A stretch of DNA of 64,000 nucleotides from Schauerella fraxinea (lineage in GTDB: Bacteria > Pseudomonadota > Gammaproteobacteria > Burkholderiales > Burkholderiaceae_B): NCBI GenBank assembly GCA_030849945.1, contig JAVDKK010000001.1, positions 124,001 to 188,000 on the forward strand. The letters run 5' to 3'. Position numbers and translations under genes: made by a program. Shown piece after piece: positions 1-8,610 of this stretch (positions are counted from its first letter, which is position 1; every line of letters begins with the position of its first letter). Under the pieces are notes generated by a model, which was given only the letters and a program-made list of their open reading frames with translations, searched no databases and had not been told where the DNA came from.

Positions 1-234
1 TCCATCGTCGGCGATTTCAAGCTGTACCTGACGGCCGAGGATGCCGCCTGCGGCATTGATCTCGTCGACGGCGAGTTGCGACGATTGCACCACGGCGGGT
101 GCTACCACGCTATTGGCCCCCGATAGCCCGACGGGCACGCCAATCTTGATCGGCTCTGCCGCCTGCACGGACACCGCCAACAGACTGGCGGCCGCCAACG
201 CACTCAAACGAAACGAAGAAAAGGGATTGTTCAT
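1..234 (-). CDS. ABC transporter substrate-binding protein, amide/branched-chain amino acid type (partial, N-terminus only)
   Basis: The 78 codons present run off the left edge, so only the N-terminus is visible. It opens with MNNPFSSFRLSALAAASLLA, a Sec signal peptide probably cut after VQAAE. The mature start reads IKIGVPVGLSGANSVV, followed by a DEINAAGGILGRQVQL stretch. That is the typical beginning of type-1 periplasmic binding proteins of the Leu/Ile/Val, urea and short-chain amide family. It lies 39 bp downstream of the nitrilase-type amidohydrolase on the same strand, so the two are probably cotranscribed and may handle uptake and hydrolysis of one amide. The ligand cannot be told from this fragment. 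Confidence 0.8.
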   Translation of the reverse strand, partial: MNNPFSSFRLSALAAASLLAVSVQAAEPIKIGVPVGLSGANSVVAPAVVQSSQLAVDEINAAGGILGRQVQLEIADDG

Positions 235-273
235 GATGCTTCCTGTGAGGGAGTTGAGCTCGAGCGTGATCGC

Positions 274-1164
274 TCAGTTGCGGGGCAACGGCCAGCCGGT
301 GCCGAGCATGGGGTCGTACACGTCGTCGCGGCGGTCGCGCATGACGACGTTGAAGGCATTGAGATGACGCGCACCGCGCGACTGTTTGAGGTTGATGGGG
401 GCATACAGAATCTCTTCGGCGTCATCGCTGGCCGGGCCGGCCAGTGGCCAGCCTTGCGAGCTGACGATCAAGCTCTGGCCGAGAAAGGGTTGGCCGCGCT
501 CGACACCGACGCGATCGGCGCACACGATGTTCAGCCCATTGCTGTGGGCGCTGGCCATCGCCAGCGTGTTGGCCATCGTGGGATGACGGGCATCCTGCGC
601 GGGCATGGGCACCCAGTTGGTGGGCATGCACACGATGTCTACCCCCTGCATGGCCATGAGGCGATACACCTCGGGAAACCAGCCGTCGTAGCAGATGATG
701 ACGCCGAGCTTGCCGTATTCGGTGTCGAACACCGGCAAGCCACGATCGCCGGCCTCGAAGAACAGATGCTCGTCGCCCCACAGATGCAGCTTGCGAAACG
801 TGCCCAGATACCCTTGCGGCCCGATCACCACCGCCGCGTTATAGAGCCGTTGACCATCCTGCTCGGTGATGCCCGCCACAATGTAGATGCCCAGCCGTGC
901 GGCTGCGGCGATCCAGGCCTGGCTGGTGGGGCCGGCCGGCACCGGCTCGGCGAGGCTGAACGCCTCGGCGCGGCTGGCGAACACGTACCCCGTATTGGCC
1001 AGCTCCGGCAGCACGACGATGCGCGCGCCCTGCGCGGCCGCCGCTTCGATGTGCACGATCGAGCGCGCCACGTTATCGGCTTTCTGACCCACGCGGCAAT
1101 CCATCTGGATCGCCGCCACGATGACGTCTGGAAAATCTTCCGCCGCTGGCGTTGGTGAAGACAT
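274..1164 (-). CDS. Carbon-nitrogen hydrolase (nitrilase-superfamily amidohydrolase)
   Basis: This is a 296-residue cytoplasmic C-N hydrolase that should cleave a non-peptide C-N bond in an amide or carbamoyl substrate. The catalytic triad is readable: Glu54 in PELANTGY, Lys125 in FRKLHLW and Cys158 in IICYDGWFPE. The frame stays open far upstream, but the ATG at 1164 is preferred because GGAG lies 7 bases before it and the family begins here (VIVAAIQMDC). Its 5' leader carries a terminator-like hairpin ending about 16 bases before the start, suggesting attenuation. The gene precedes a binding protein of amide/urea type. The exact substrate is unknown; aliphatic amidase, N-carbamoyl hydrolase and omega-amidase are all possible. 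Confidence 0.85.
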   Translation of the reverse strand: MSSPTPAAEDFPDVIVAAIQMDCRVGQKADNVARSIVHIEAAAAQGARIVVLPELANTGYVFASRAEAFSLAEPVPAGPTSQAWIAAAARLGIYIVAGITEQDGQRLYNAAVVIGPQGYLGTFRKLHLWGDEHLFFEAGDRGLPVFDTEYGKLGVIICYDGWFPEVYRLMAMQGVDIVCMPTNWVPMPAQDARHPTMANTLAMASAHSNGLNIVCADRVGVERGQPFLGQSLIVSSQGWPLAGPASDDAEEILYAPINLKQSRGARHLNAFNVVMRDRRDDVYDPMLGTGWPLPRN

Positions 1165-1678
1165 GAATGCTCCAAGAAAACAAAAAGCCCTCGAGCGCGC
1201 ACTAGGCACGTTTCGAGGGCTCATATAGCCGGATAGGTAGGGCAGCAATGTTGCTGCGTGGCGGGGACGCTGTTGTCCGCACACCGAGACTCGATTATCG
1301 GAACTGCGCCGATAGCGTGTCAATCGGCGCGTGCTAGGGACATACCCGCATGCAACATCCATTTGGCTTGCACATGATGCACAAGCGCATTGCGAGGCAT
1401 GCCACACAACACGCACATTTCAACGCCGCAAATCATGCACCTCATCGGTGATTTTTCACGCACTCATTTGGTTCAAAAAACAGCGTCCCTACGACGCGTT
1501 GCACGCTTCCGTGCACGCACTGAAAACAATCCAGAAAGGTCTTGCGCCGCCAAATTTCGCCAAGCAGAATCGGCCTCTTCTCAATGGCTTCAGGCTGACT
1601 CACAGCTTCGATTTTTCATCGGCAATTCGACATACCCAGTCGTCAGACTCAACCATCGCATCAAGAGGATTCCAGCGC
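1165..1678. other. Intergenic region between divergent amidohydrolase and ABC operons
   Basis: About 510 bases with no convincing gene. The left part is the minus-strand leader: a GCAGCAA/TTGCTGC hairpin at 1242-1257 and the terminator-like stem at 1182-1220. A perfect 6-4-6 inverted repeat TGCACG-CTTC-CGTGCA lies at 1500-1515, nearer the plus-strand ABC operon, and may be a regulator site. The frame of the downstream binding protein is open through the right half without a plausible start before 1679. No promoter could be assigned with confidence. Confidence 0.5.
1182..1220 (-). terminator. Terminator-like hairpin in the leader of the amidohydrolase gene
   Basis: Read on the minus strand, GCCCTCGA (1220-1213) pairs with TCGAGGGC (1194-1187), and an inner CGTGC/GCGCG pairing extends the stem. 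It is followed at once by TTTTTGTTTT. The structure lies between the probable promoter region and the Shine-Dalgarno of the gene at 1164, so it is placed as an attenuator rather than as an end-of-gene terminator. The upstream GGCTATATGAGCC (1230-1218) can pair on itself and shares three bases with the terminator arm. On the plus strand no T-run follows. Confidence 0.6.
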
Positions 1679-3298
1679 ATGCACACACGCTCTCCCCTAC
1701 GCCTCAACCGATTCGTGCGCAGCGCCTTGTCGCTCGCACTTCTGGCCTCCGCCGCGGCCGCCTTCTCGGCGCTGCCGGTAAGCGATGCGCAAGCCAAGAC
1801 GATCACGGCAGTGATGCACTCGCCCATCCGCATTCTCGATCCCATCATCACCACGGCGCACATCGTCCGTAATCATGGGTACATGATTTACGACACGCTG
1901 CTGTCGATGGATTCGAAGTACCAGCCCACGCCGCAGATGGCCGAGTACAAGATCTCGGATGATGGCCTGACCTACACGTTCACGTTGCGCGACGGCCTGA
2001 AGTGGCATGACGGCGCGGCCGTGACGTCCGAAGACTGCGTCGCATCGCTCAAGCGTTGGGGTTCGCGCGATGCGGGCGGACAGATGCTGATGGACCGCAC
2101 GGCCAGCCTCACCGCCGTAGACGCGCGCACGTTCGAGTTGAAGCTGAAAGCGCCTTTTGCCGATACGCTGGACATGATCGCCAAACCCTCGGCCGTGCCG
2201 GCGTTCATGATGCCGGCTCGCGTGGCCGCTACGCCGTCGTCGGAAGCGATCAAGGAAAACATCGGCTCCGGCCCGTTCAAATTCGTGCAGAAGGAATACG
2301 TGCCTGGCGTGAAGACGGTGTACGAGAAGTTCACCGATTACGTGCCGCGCAAGGAACCCGCCGATTTCCTGGCAGGCGGCAAGGTGGTCAAAGTGGACCG
2401 CGTGGAATGGGTGACGATGCCCGATGCGCAAACTGCGGTGAGCGCGTTGAACTCGAACGAAATCGACTACATCGAATCGCCCCCGCTCGATCTCTTGCCG
2501 ATCCTGCAGAACAACGACGACTTGCAGATCACGGTGTTCAACGAGCTGGGCAGCCAGACGATGGGCCGCATGAACTTTCTGTACCCGCCGTTCGACAATC
2601 TGAAGATCCGTCAGGCCGCCATGCTGGCACTCGACCAGGAAAGCATCCTGCAAGCCTACATCGGCAACAAGGACTACTACACGCCTTGTGCCTCGATGTA
2701 CGGTTGCGGCGTGCCTTTTGAGACTGCGGCCGGTGCGCCCCCATCGCTCACCAAGGGCGCCGAGCCGGAGAAGGCGCGTGCGTTGCTGAAAGAAGCCGGC
2801 TACGACGGCAAGCCCATCGTGATCATGCATCCCACCGACGTGAGCACGGTAAGCTCCCAGCCTGTGATCGCAGCGCAGCTCTTGCGCAAGGCCGGGTTCA
2901 CAGTCGATCTGCAGCCGATGGACTGGCAAACGCTCGTCAGCCGGCGTGCAAGCACCAACGCCCCGGCCAATGGCGGGTGGAATATGTTTTTCACCAACTG
3001 GGTGATTCCGGAGGTGTGGACGCCGATGGTCAATCCGATGGTCAATGGCCGCGGCAAGGAAGGCTGGTTCGGCTGGCCGACGGATCCCAAGCTGGAAGAA
3101 TTGCGCACCGCCTTCACCACGGCCAAGACGCCTGAAGATCGCAAGGCGGCCGCGGCGGCCGTGCATCAACAGGCCATGGAACAGGTCATCTACGTGCCGC
3201 TCGGCTCGTATAAGGCGCCTGCGGCCATGAGCAAGAAGCTGACCGGCCTCGTCAAGGCGCCGGTGCCGTTGTTCTGGAACATGTCCAAAGCCGATTAA
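1679..3298 (+). CDS. Peptide ABC transporter substrate-binding protein (SBP family 5)
   Basis: A 539-residue periplasmic binding protein of the DppA/OppA cluster. The ATG at 1679 is preceded by AGAGGA at a spacing of about 10. It gives a signal peptide with the hydrophobic core ALSLALLASAAAAF, probably cut after SDAQA. The mature part has the family hallmarks: a YDTLLSMD motif near the start, the long block beginning YTFTLRDGLKWHDGA, and GSGPFKF in the middle. The length suits the family (500-550). It is the first gene of an operon with two permeases, a fused ATPase and an M81 enzyme, so it should present a peptide-like or glutathione-like ligand to that transporter. The ligand is not deducible. 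Confidence 0.92.
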   Translation: MHTRSPLRLNRFVRSALSLALLASAAAAFSALPVSDAQAKTITAVMHSPIRILDPIITTAHIVRNHGYMIYDTLLSMDSKYQPTPQMAEYKISDDGLTYTFTLRDGLKWHDGAAVTSEDCVASLKRWGSRDAGGQMLMDRTASLTAVDARTFELKLKAPFADTLDMIAKPSAVPAFMMPARVAATPSSEAIKENIGSGPFKFVQKEYVPGVKTVYEKFTDYVPRKEPADFLAGGKVVKVDRVEWVTMPDAQTAVSALNSNEIDYIESPPLDLLPILQNNDDLQITVFNELGSQTMGRMNFLYPPFDNLKIRQAAMLALDQESILQAYIGNKDYYTPCASMYGCGVPFETAAGAPPSLTKGAEPEKARALLKEAGYDGKPIVIMHPTDVSTVSSQPVIAAQLLRKAGFTVDLQPMDWQTLVSRRASTNAPANGGWNMFFTNWVIPEVWTPMVNPMVNGRGKEGWFGWPTDPKLEELRTAFTTAKTPEDRKAAAAAVHQQAMEQVIYVPLGSYKAPAAMSKKLTGLVKAPVPLFWNMSKAD

Positions 3299-3438
3299 GG
3301 CTTCGTCACCCCGCCCGCCTCATGCGCGTTGTGCATTGCGCGGGCGAGATGCTTTAACCGGTCCACAGCGCCCATGGGAGCAACGGGGGCCACGCAGGCC
3401 CACTTCAGCTTCCGCGCGCCGTTTGAGCGAGAGTCAAC

Positions 3439-4380
3439 ATGCCTGCTTATTTCCTGAAGCGGATATTGGCGGTCATTCCCGTAATGGGTGTGGTCGCGGT
3501 ATTCGTCTTCCTACTGCTTCGATTGACCCCCGGGGATCCCGCCGCGATCATCGCCGGCGATATGGCCACCCCCGAGCAACTGGCCAAGATCCGCGCCGCG
3601 CTGGGCCTGAACGAGCCATTGCTCACCCAGTTCTTCAGCTGGATCGGCACCGTGTTGAAGGGCGACCTGGGCACCTCGCTCATTTCCGGCACGCCGGTCA
3701 CCACCCTGATCGGCCAACGCCTCGAACCCACGCTGAGCCTGGCCGTGATGACCGCCATCCTGGCCGTCGTGATCGCCGTGCCGCTGGGCGTGCTGGCCGC
3801 CTGGAAGCATCAGAGCTGGGTCGACAACCTCGTGATGTCGATGTCGGTACTCGGCTTCTCGGTACCGGTGTTCGTGATCGGCTATGTACTGGTGCAGATC
3901 TTCGCCCTCGAATTGCGCTGGTTGCCGGTGCAAGGCTATCGCAGCTGGACGCAAGGCTTCTGGCCGTTCCTGCAGCGGTCGATTTTGCCGGCGTTCACGT
4001 TGGCCTCGATCTACGTGGCGCTGATCGCACGCATGACGCGCGCCAGCCTGCTCACCGTATTGGGCGAAGACTACATCCGCACCGCGCGGGCCAAGGGCCT
4101 GAGCGAAATCATCGTGCTGTTTCGCCACGCGCTGCGCAATGCGGCCGTGCCCATTCTTACCGTGATCGGCACCGGCTTCGCGCTGCTGATTTCCGGCGTG
4201 GTGGTGACGGAAAGCGTGTTCAACATCCCGGGCCTCGGGCGGCTCACGGTAGATGCAATCCTGGCGCGCGACTATCCCGTGATTCAAGGGTTGATCCTCA
4301 CCACCAGCGGCGTGTACGTGCTGATCAATCTGGTGATCGACCTTTCTTACAGTGCGCTCGATCCGAGGATTCGTTACTGA
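3439..4380 (+). CDS. Dipeptide-type ABC transporter permease, DppB-like
   Basis: A 313-residue inner-membrane permease of the DppB/OppB family. The N-terminus MPAYFLKRILAVIPVMGVV is the classic first membrane segment, and LLRLTPGDPA follows, as in nearly all DppB proteins. About six membrane helices are predicted. The cytoplasmic coupling (EAA) loop is readable around EDYIRTARAKGLSE, near residues 210-225. It lies 140 bases after the binding protein, and its TGA overlaps the ATG of the next permease by one base, indicating translational coupling. Confidence 0.93.
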   Translation: MPAYFLKRILAVIPVMGVVAVFVFLLLRLTPGDPAAIIAGDMATPEQLAKIRAALGLNEPLLTQFFSWIGTVLKGDLGTSLISGTPVTTLIGQRLEPTLSLAVMTAILAVVIAVPLGVLAAWKHQSWVDNLVMSMSVLGFSVPVFVIGYVLVQIFALELRWLPVQGYRSWTQGFWPFLQRSILPAFTLASIYVALIARMTRASLLTVLGEDYIRTARAKGLSEIIVLFRHALRNAAVPILTVIGTGFALLISGVVVTESVFNIPGLGRLTVDAILARDYPVIQGLILTTSGVYVLINLVIDLSYSALDPRIRY

Positions 4381-5345
4381 TGACAGCCACCACGAAAAAC
4401 CTCCCCCAAAGCGCCGCCAAACCGGGCGCGACGCCGGCCGACCTCAATACGGCTGCCGCATCCACTTCCGCCGCCCCCGTCGCCCCCGCAGCCCGGCTAT
4501 CGCTGCACAACAGCCTGGGCGGCTTGCGACGCATGAAGGCCGCACCCGCCATCTCGGCGTTCGTTGTGATCGCGTTGATCCTGATGGCGATCTTCGCGCC
4601 GCTGCTGGCGCCGCACGATCCCTTGGCGATGACGCCCGCGATGCGGTTGAAGCCCTCCAGCGATATGTACCTGCTGGGCACCGACGCCTTCGGGCGCGAC
4701 ATCCTGTCGCGCATCATCTACGGCGCGCGCGTGTCGCTCACCATCGGGCTGGGCGTCGCCATCGTCAGCATTCTGATCGGCTTGCCGTTGGGGTTGCTGT
4801 CAGGCTTCTTCAAAACGCTCGACGCCATCTTGATGCGCGTGATGGATGGCCTGATGGCCATCCCCAGCGTGCTGTTGGCGATTGCCGTGGTGGCGGTGTC
4901 GGGCTCGAGCATGTGGAGCCTGATCATCGCGATCACCATTCCCGAGATCCCGCGCGTGGTGCGCCTGGTGCGCTCGGTGGTGCTGTCGGCCCGTGAAGAG
5001 CTTTATGTGGAAGCGGCGATTTCGCTCGGCAGCAGCTTGCCGCGTATTCTGCGCCGCCATCTGGTCCCCAACACGATCGCGCCGTTGATCGTGCAAGGCA
5101 CCTACATCTGCGCGTCCGCCATCCTCACTGAGGCGATCCTGTCGTTTCTGGGTGCCGGCATCGGTACCGAAACGCCTTCGTGGGGCAACATTATCTCGGA
5201 GGGCCGCATGTACTTCCAGCTCAAGCCTTCGCTGATCTACTGGCCGGGCCTGGTGCTGTCGGCTTGCGTGCTGGCTGTGAACCTGCTGGGCGACACCGCC
5301 CGCGACATGCTCGATCCCAAGATGAAGCAACGGGGTGGCCACTGA
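4380..5345 (+). CDS. Dipeptide-type ABC transporter permease, DppC-like
   Basis: A 321-residue partner permease of the DppC/OppC family. The start overlaps the preceding stop in TGATG. The first 50 or so residues are a low-complexity Ala/Pro/Thr/Ser-rich cytoplasmic tail, longer than usual. The core then begins with a membrane segment, APLLAPHDP and the conserved LLGTDAFGRDILSRIIYGAR. The coupling loop is at EAAISLGSSLPRILRRH, and the end DTARDMLDPKMK is typical. Its own stop overlaps the next ATG in the same TGATG way, so the three genes form a tight translational unit. Confidence 0.93.
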   Translation: MTATTKNLPQSAAKPGATPADLNTAAASTSAAPVAPAARLSLHNSLGGLRRMKAAPAISAFVVIALILMAIFAPLLAPHDPLAMTPAMRLKPSSDMYLLGTDAFGRDILSRIIYGARVSLTIGLGVAIVSILIGLPLGLLSGFFKTLDAILMRVMDGLMAIPSVLLAIAVVAVSGSSMWSLIIAITIPEIPRVVRLVRSVVLSAREELYVEAAISLGSSLPRILRRHLVPNTIAPLIVQGTYICASAILTEAILSFLGAGIGTETPSWGNIISEGRMYFQLKPSLIYWPGLVLSACVLAVNLLGDTARDMLDPKMKQRGGH

Positions 5346-6994
5346 TGAGCAACGATACGATTTTGAGTGTGCGCGACCTGATCGTGACTGCCGGTACCAT
5401 GCCAGGCGCGCCGCCGATTTTGAACGGCATCTCGCTGGATATTGCTGCGGGCGAAACGCTGTGTCTGGTGGGCGAAAGCGGCTCGGGCAAATCCGTGACG
5501 TCATTGGCCACGATGGGGCTGTTGCCCAAGGGCATCTTGATGGCGCGCTCGGGCAGCATCATGCTCGAAGGCAAGGATCTGCTGAAGGCATCTGAAAGCC
5601 AGCTCAAGGCCTTGCGCGCCAGCCGCATGGCGATGATCTTCCAGGAACCCATGACGGCGTTGAACCCGGTGATGCCGGTAGGCCGGCAGATCGAGGAGGT
5701 GCTGCAAGCGCATACGCCGCTGGGCGGTCGCGAGCGGCGCAAGCAGGTGTTGCGCATGCTGGACCAGGTGCACCTGCCCGATATCGAACGGGTGTATGCG
5801 TCGTATCCGCATCAGCTTTCGGGCGGACAACGCCAGCGCATCATGATCGCCATGGCGCTCGTGCTCGAACCGAAGCTGCTGATCGCGGATGAGCCCACTA
5901 CGGCACTGGACGTGACCACGCAAAAGGAAATCCTGCGACTCATCAAAGAGCTGCAAACCAAGCACGGCACATCGGTGCTCTTCATCACGCACGATATGGG
6001 TGTGGTGGCCGATATTGCCGATCGGGTGTGCGTGATGCATCACGGCGATATCGTCGAAACGGCCGCTATCGGCGATCTGCTCGAGCGTCCCACCACGGCC
6101 TATACGCGCAAATTGCTGTCGTCCGTACCGAGCCTGGCCGCACGGCCCCCGCGGCCGATGAAGAGCCAGGAGATCGTGCTCGAAGCGATCGAACTCAACA
6201 AAACCTACAGCACCAAGAGCTGGTTGCGCCGCGCGCGCGAGACCCACGCCGCCGCCGATGTGAACTTCACGCTGCGACACGGCCGCACGCTGGGCATCGT
6301 GGGCGAAAGCGGCTCGGGCAAATCCACAGTCGCGCGTTGCATCATGCGGCTGATCGACCCCACCTCCGGCAGCATCCGCCTCAAGGGCGCGGATATCTCA
6401 GACCTGCAACGGCCGGCACTGCAGCCGCATCGCAAGCGCATCCAGATCGTGTTTCAGGATCCCTATCGATCGCTCAACCCGCGCGTGACCGTAGGCGAAA
6501 GCATCACCGAAGGCCCCACCAATTACGGCATGCCGTTGGCACAAGCCATGACACGTGCAGCCGAGCTGCTCGAGGTCGTGGGCCTGCCTAAGGATGCCAT
6601 CGACCGCTATCCGCATCAGTTCTCGGGCGGCCAGCGGCAGCGGATCGCCATCGCGCGGGCGTTGGCGATGGAACCCGATGTGCTGGTGGCCGACGAGGCC
6701 GTCTCGGCGCTGGATGTGTCGGTACAGGCGCAGGTGCTCGATCTGCTGGGCGAACTGCAAGAGCGCCTTGGCGTGGCCATTCTCTTCATCACGCACGATC
6801 TGCGGGTGGCCGCGCAGATCTGCGACGATGTGGCGGTGATGCAGCATGGGCGTATCGTAGAGGCCGGCACGGCGCAGGAGGTGTTGATGTCGCCACGGAT
6901 GGCGTACACCCGCGCCTTGATCGACGCCGCGCCCGGACGCCACTGGGATTTTGCCAATTTCCGCCCCCTCTCCCAACAACCAACAGGACTTTGA
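5345..6994 (+). CDS. Fused dual-ATPase subunit of the peptide ABC transporter (DppD-DppF fusion)
   Basis: A 549-residue cytoplasmic ATPase with two complete nucleotide-binding domains. Each half has the Walker A GESGSGKS (around residues 44 and 321), a Q-loop (MIFQEPM and IVFQDPY) and the signature SGGQRQRI. The Walker B motifs are LLIADEPTTALD in the first half and VLVADEAVSALD in the second. The second thus has Ala-Val in place of Pro-Thr but keeps the Asp-Glu pair. Fusion replaces the separate DppD and DppF subunits and is common in Proteobacteria. The start overlaps the preceding stop by one base (TGATG). Confidence 0.93.
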   Translation: MSNDTILSVRDLIVTAGTMPGAPPILNGISLDIAAGETLCLVGESGSGKSVTSLATMGLLPKGILMARSGSIMLEGKDLLKASESQLKALRASRMAMIFQEPMTALNPVMPVGRQIEEVLQAHTPLGGRERRKQVLRMLDQVHLPDIERVYASYPHQLSGGQRQRIMIAMALVLEPKLLIADEPTTALDVTTQKEILRLIKELQTKHGTSVLFITHDMGVVADIADRVCVMHHGDIVETAAIGDLLERPTTAYTRKLLSSVPSLAARPPRPMKSQEIVLEAIELNKTYSTKSWLRRARETHAAADVNFTLRHGRTLGIVGESGSGKSTVARCIMRLIDPTSGSIRLKGADISDLQRPALQPHRKRIQIVFQDPYRSLNPRVTVGESITEGPTNYGMPLAQAMTRAAELLEVVGLPKDAIDRYPHQFSGGQRQRIAIARALAMEPDVLVADEAVSALDVSVQAQVLDLLGELQERLGVAILFITHDLRVAAQICDDVAVMQHGRIVEAGTAQEVLMSPRMAYTRALIDAAPGRHWDFANFRPLSQQPTGL

Positions 6995-6995
6995 T

Positions 6996-8504
6996 ATGTC
7001 TCGCCCCCGTATTGCCGTAGGCGGCTTCATGCACGAAACCAATACATTTGCGCCCACCCGCGCGGATTTTGCGGCGTTCGACGGCGGCGGGGGCCGGCCC
7101 ATCATGCGCGGCGAAGACGTGATTACGCTTACGCGTGGCACCAATAACGGGATCGCGGGCTTCGTGGAATCGCCCGAAGCGCAAGCCTGGGAGATCGTCC
7201 CCACGCTGTGGGCCCACGCCAGCCCCTCGGCCCATGTGACGCAAGATGCGTTCGATCGCATCGCGGATGAACTCGTGCAGGCGATCAAGGACGCCGGGCC
7301 GCTGGACGGCATTTACCTCAATCTGCATGGTGCCATGGTGGCCGAGCATGCCGATGACGGCGAAGGCGAGCTGCTGCGACGCGTGCGCGCCGCGATGGGT
7401 GACGCCATCCCGATCGTGGTGAGCCTGGATCTGCACGCCAACGTGACCGAAGAGATGGTGGCTTATTCGGATGCATTGATCGGCTATCGCACCTATCCCC
7501 ACGTGGACATGGCCGATACCGGCGCGCGTTGCGCCACCTACATGGCGCGCATCGTGGGCACCCCGCAACGCGATGCCAAGGCGTTTCGGCGCATCGAATT
7601 CCTGATCCCGATCGTGTGGCAATGCACCTACATCGAGCCGTGCAAAAGCCTGTACGCGCACCACGTGACGATGGAAGCGGCAGGTCTGCCGACGATCTCG
7701 TTCTCGACCGGTTTTCCTGCGGCCGACATTCCCGGCTGTGCGCCCACCGTGGTGGCGTACGCCGCGGACGCGGCCACGGCCGAGCGGGCCGCCGATGAGA
7801 TGGCCACGATGGTGAACGACGCTGAATCGGCCTTTGCCGGACAGGTGTGGACGCCCGACGAGGGCGTAATGGAAGCGATGCGCCTCGCGCAAACGGCATC
7901 CAAGCCCGTGGTGATCGCTGATACGCAAGACAACCCCGGTGCCGGCGGCGATTCCGACACCACCGGCATGCTGCGCGCGCTGATCGCGCAGGATGCCCAG
8001 CGTGCCGCCATCGGCAACATCGTCGACCCCGGCGCCGCCGCTGCCGCACACCAGGCCGGAGAAGGCGCCACCGTGCGTCTGGCGTTGGGGGGCAAGTCCG
8101 GCGTGCCGGGCGATATGCCGTTGGACGAGGCGTTCGTGGTCGAAAAGCTGACGGACGGACGCTTTACCGCCACGGGGCCGTTCTACGGCGGCGCGAAGCT
8201 CGATCTGGGTTTATCCGCCTGCCTGCGCATCGGCGGCGTGCAGATCGTCGTCACGTCGCGCAAAGCCCAGATGGCCGACCAGCAGATGTATCGCCAGGTC
8301 GGTATCGAACCCTGCGATCAGGCGATCCTGGTCAACAAGAGCTCGGTGCACTTTCGGGCCGATTTCGCCCCGATTGCCGAGGCGATTCTGGTGTGTGCGT
8401 CGCCCGGTCCGATGCCGGTGGATCCCGCTGTGCTGCCGTTCACAAAGCTCCTCCCAGGGATTCGGTTATCTCCCAGCATTGCGCCCGGCCAGCGCGTGAA
8501 GTAA
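6996..8504 (+). CDS. M81 family metallopeptidase (MlrC-like), copy 1
   Basis: A 502-residue cytoplasmic enzyme of the M81/MlrC family, named after the microcystin-pathway peptidase. The start ATG follows AGGA at a short distance and lies two bases after the ATPase stop. Family motifs are clear: GGFMHETNTFAPT at the N-terminus, YLNLHGAM, SLDLHANVT and YRTYPHVDMADTG (likely metal ligands Asp/His), and in the C-terminal domain DTQDNPGAGGDSDTTGML. Its position as last gene of the peptide transporter operon suggests it processes what the transporter imports, perhaps a cyclic or modified peptide. That is inference. A paralogue of the same length lies at 55010-56518. Confidence 0.9.
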   Translation: MSRPRIAVGGFMHETNTFAPTRADFAAFDGGGGRPIMRGEDVITLTRGTNNGIAGFVESPEAQAWEIVPTLWAHASPSAHVTQDAFDRIADELVQAIKDAGPLDGIYLNLHGAMVAEHADDGEGELLRRVRAAMGDAIPIVVSLDLHANVTEEMVAYSDALIGYRTYPHVDMADTGARCATYMARIVGTPQRDAKAFRRIEFLIPIVWQCTYIEPCKSLYAHHVTMEAAGLPTISFSTGFPAADIPGCAPTVVAYAADAATAERAADEMATMVNDAESAFAGQVWTPDEGVMEAMRLAQTASKPVVIADTQDNPGAGGDSDTTGMLRALIAQDAQRAAIGNIVDPGAAAAAHQAGEGATVRLALGGKSGVPGDMPLDEAFVVEKLTDGRFTATGPFYGGAKLDLGLSACLRIGGVQIVVTSRKAQMADQQMYRQVGIEPCDQAILVNKSSVHFRADFAPIAEAILVCASPGPMPVDPAVLPFTKLLPGIRLSPSIAPGQRVK

Positions 8505-8610
8505 CGTCGCACGACGCTCTGCGTTTTGCACGATGGGCCCCGGCCCGTCGCGCGGCGCAACAAGGCATGGCCATCCCGGCCCGCCGAGCCACTTCGTTCG
8601 AGGATGTGCC

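Noticed and set aside
1165..1420. A guanidine-I, TPP or cobalamin riboswitch in the amidohydrolase leader
   Set aside because: The conserved blocks of these classes could not be found by eye; only the terminator-like hairpin is clear.
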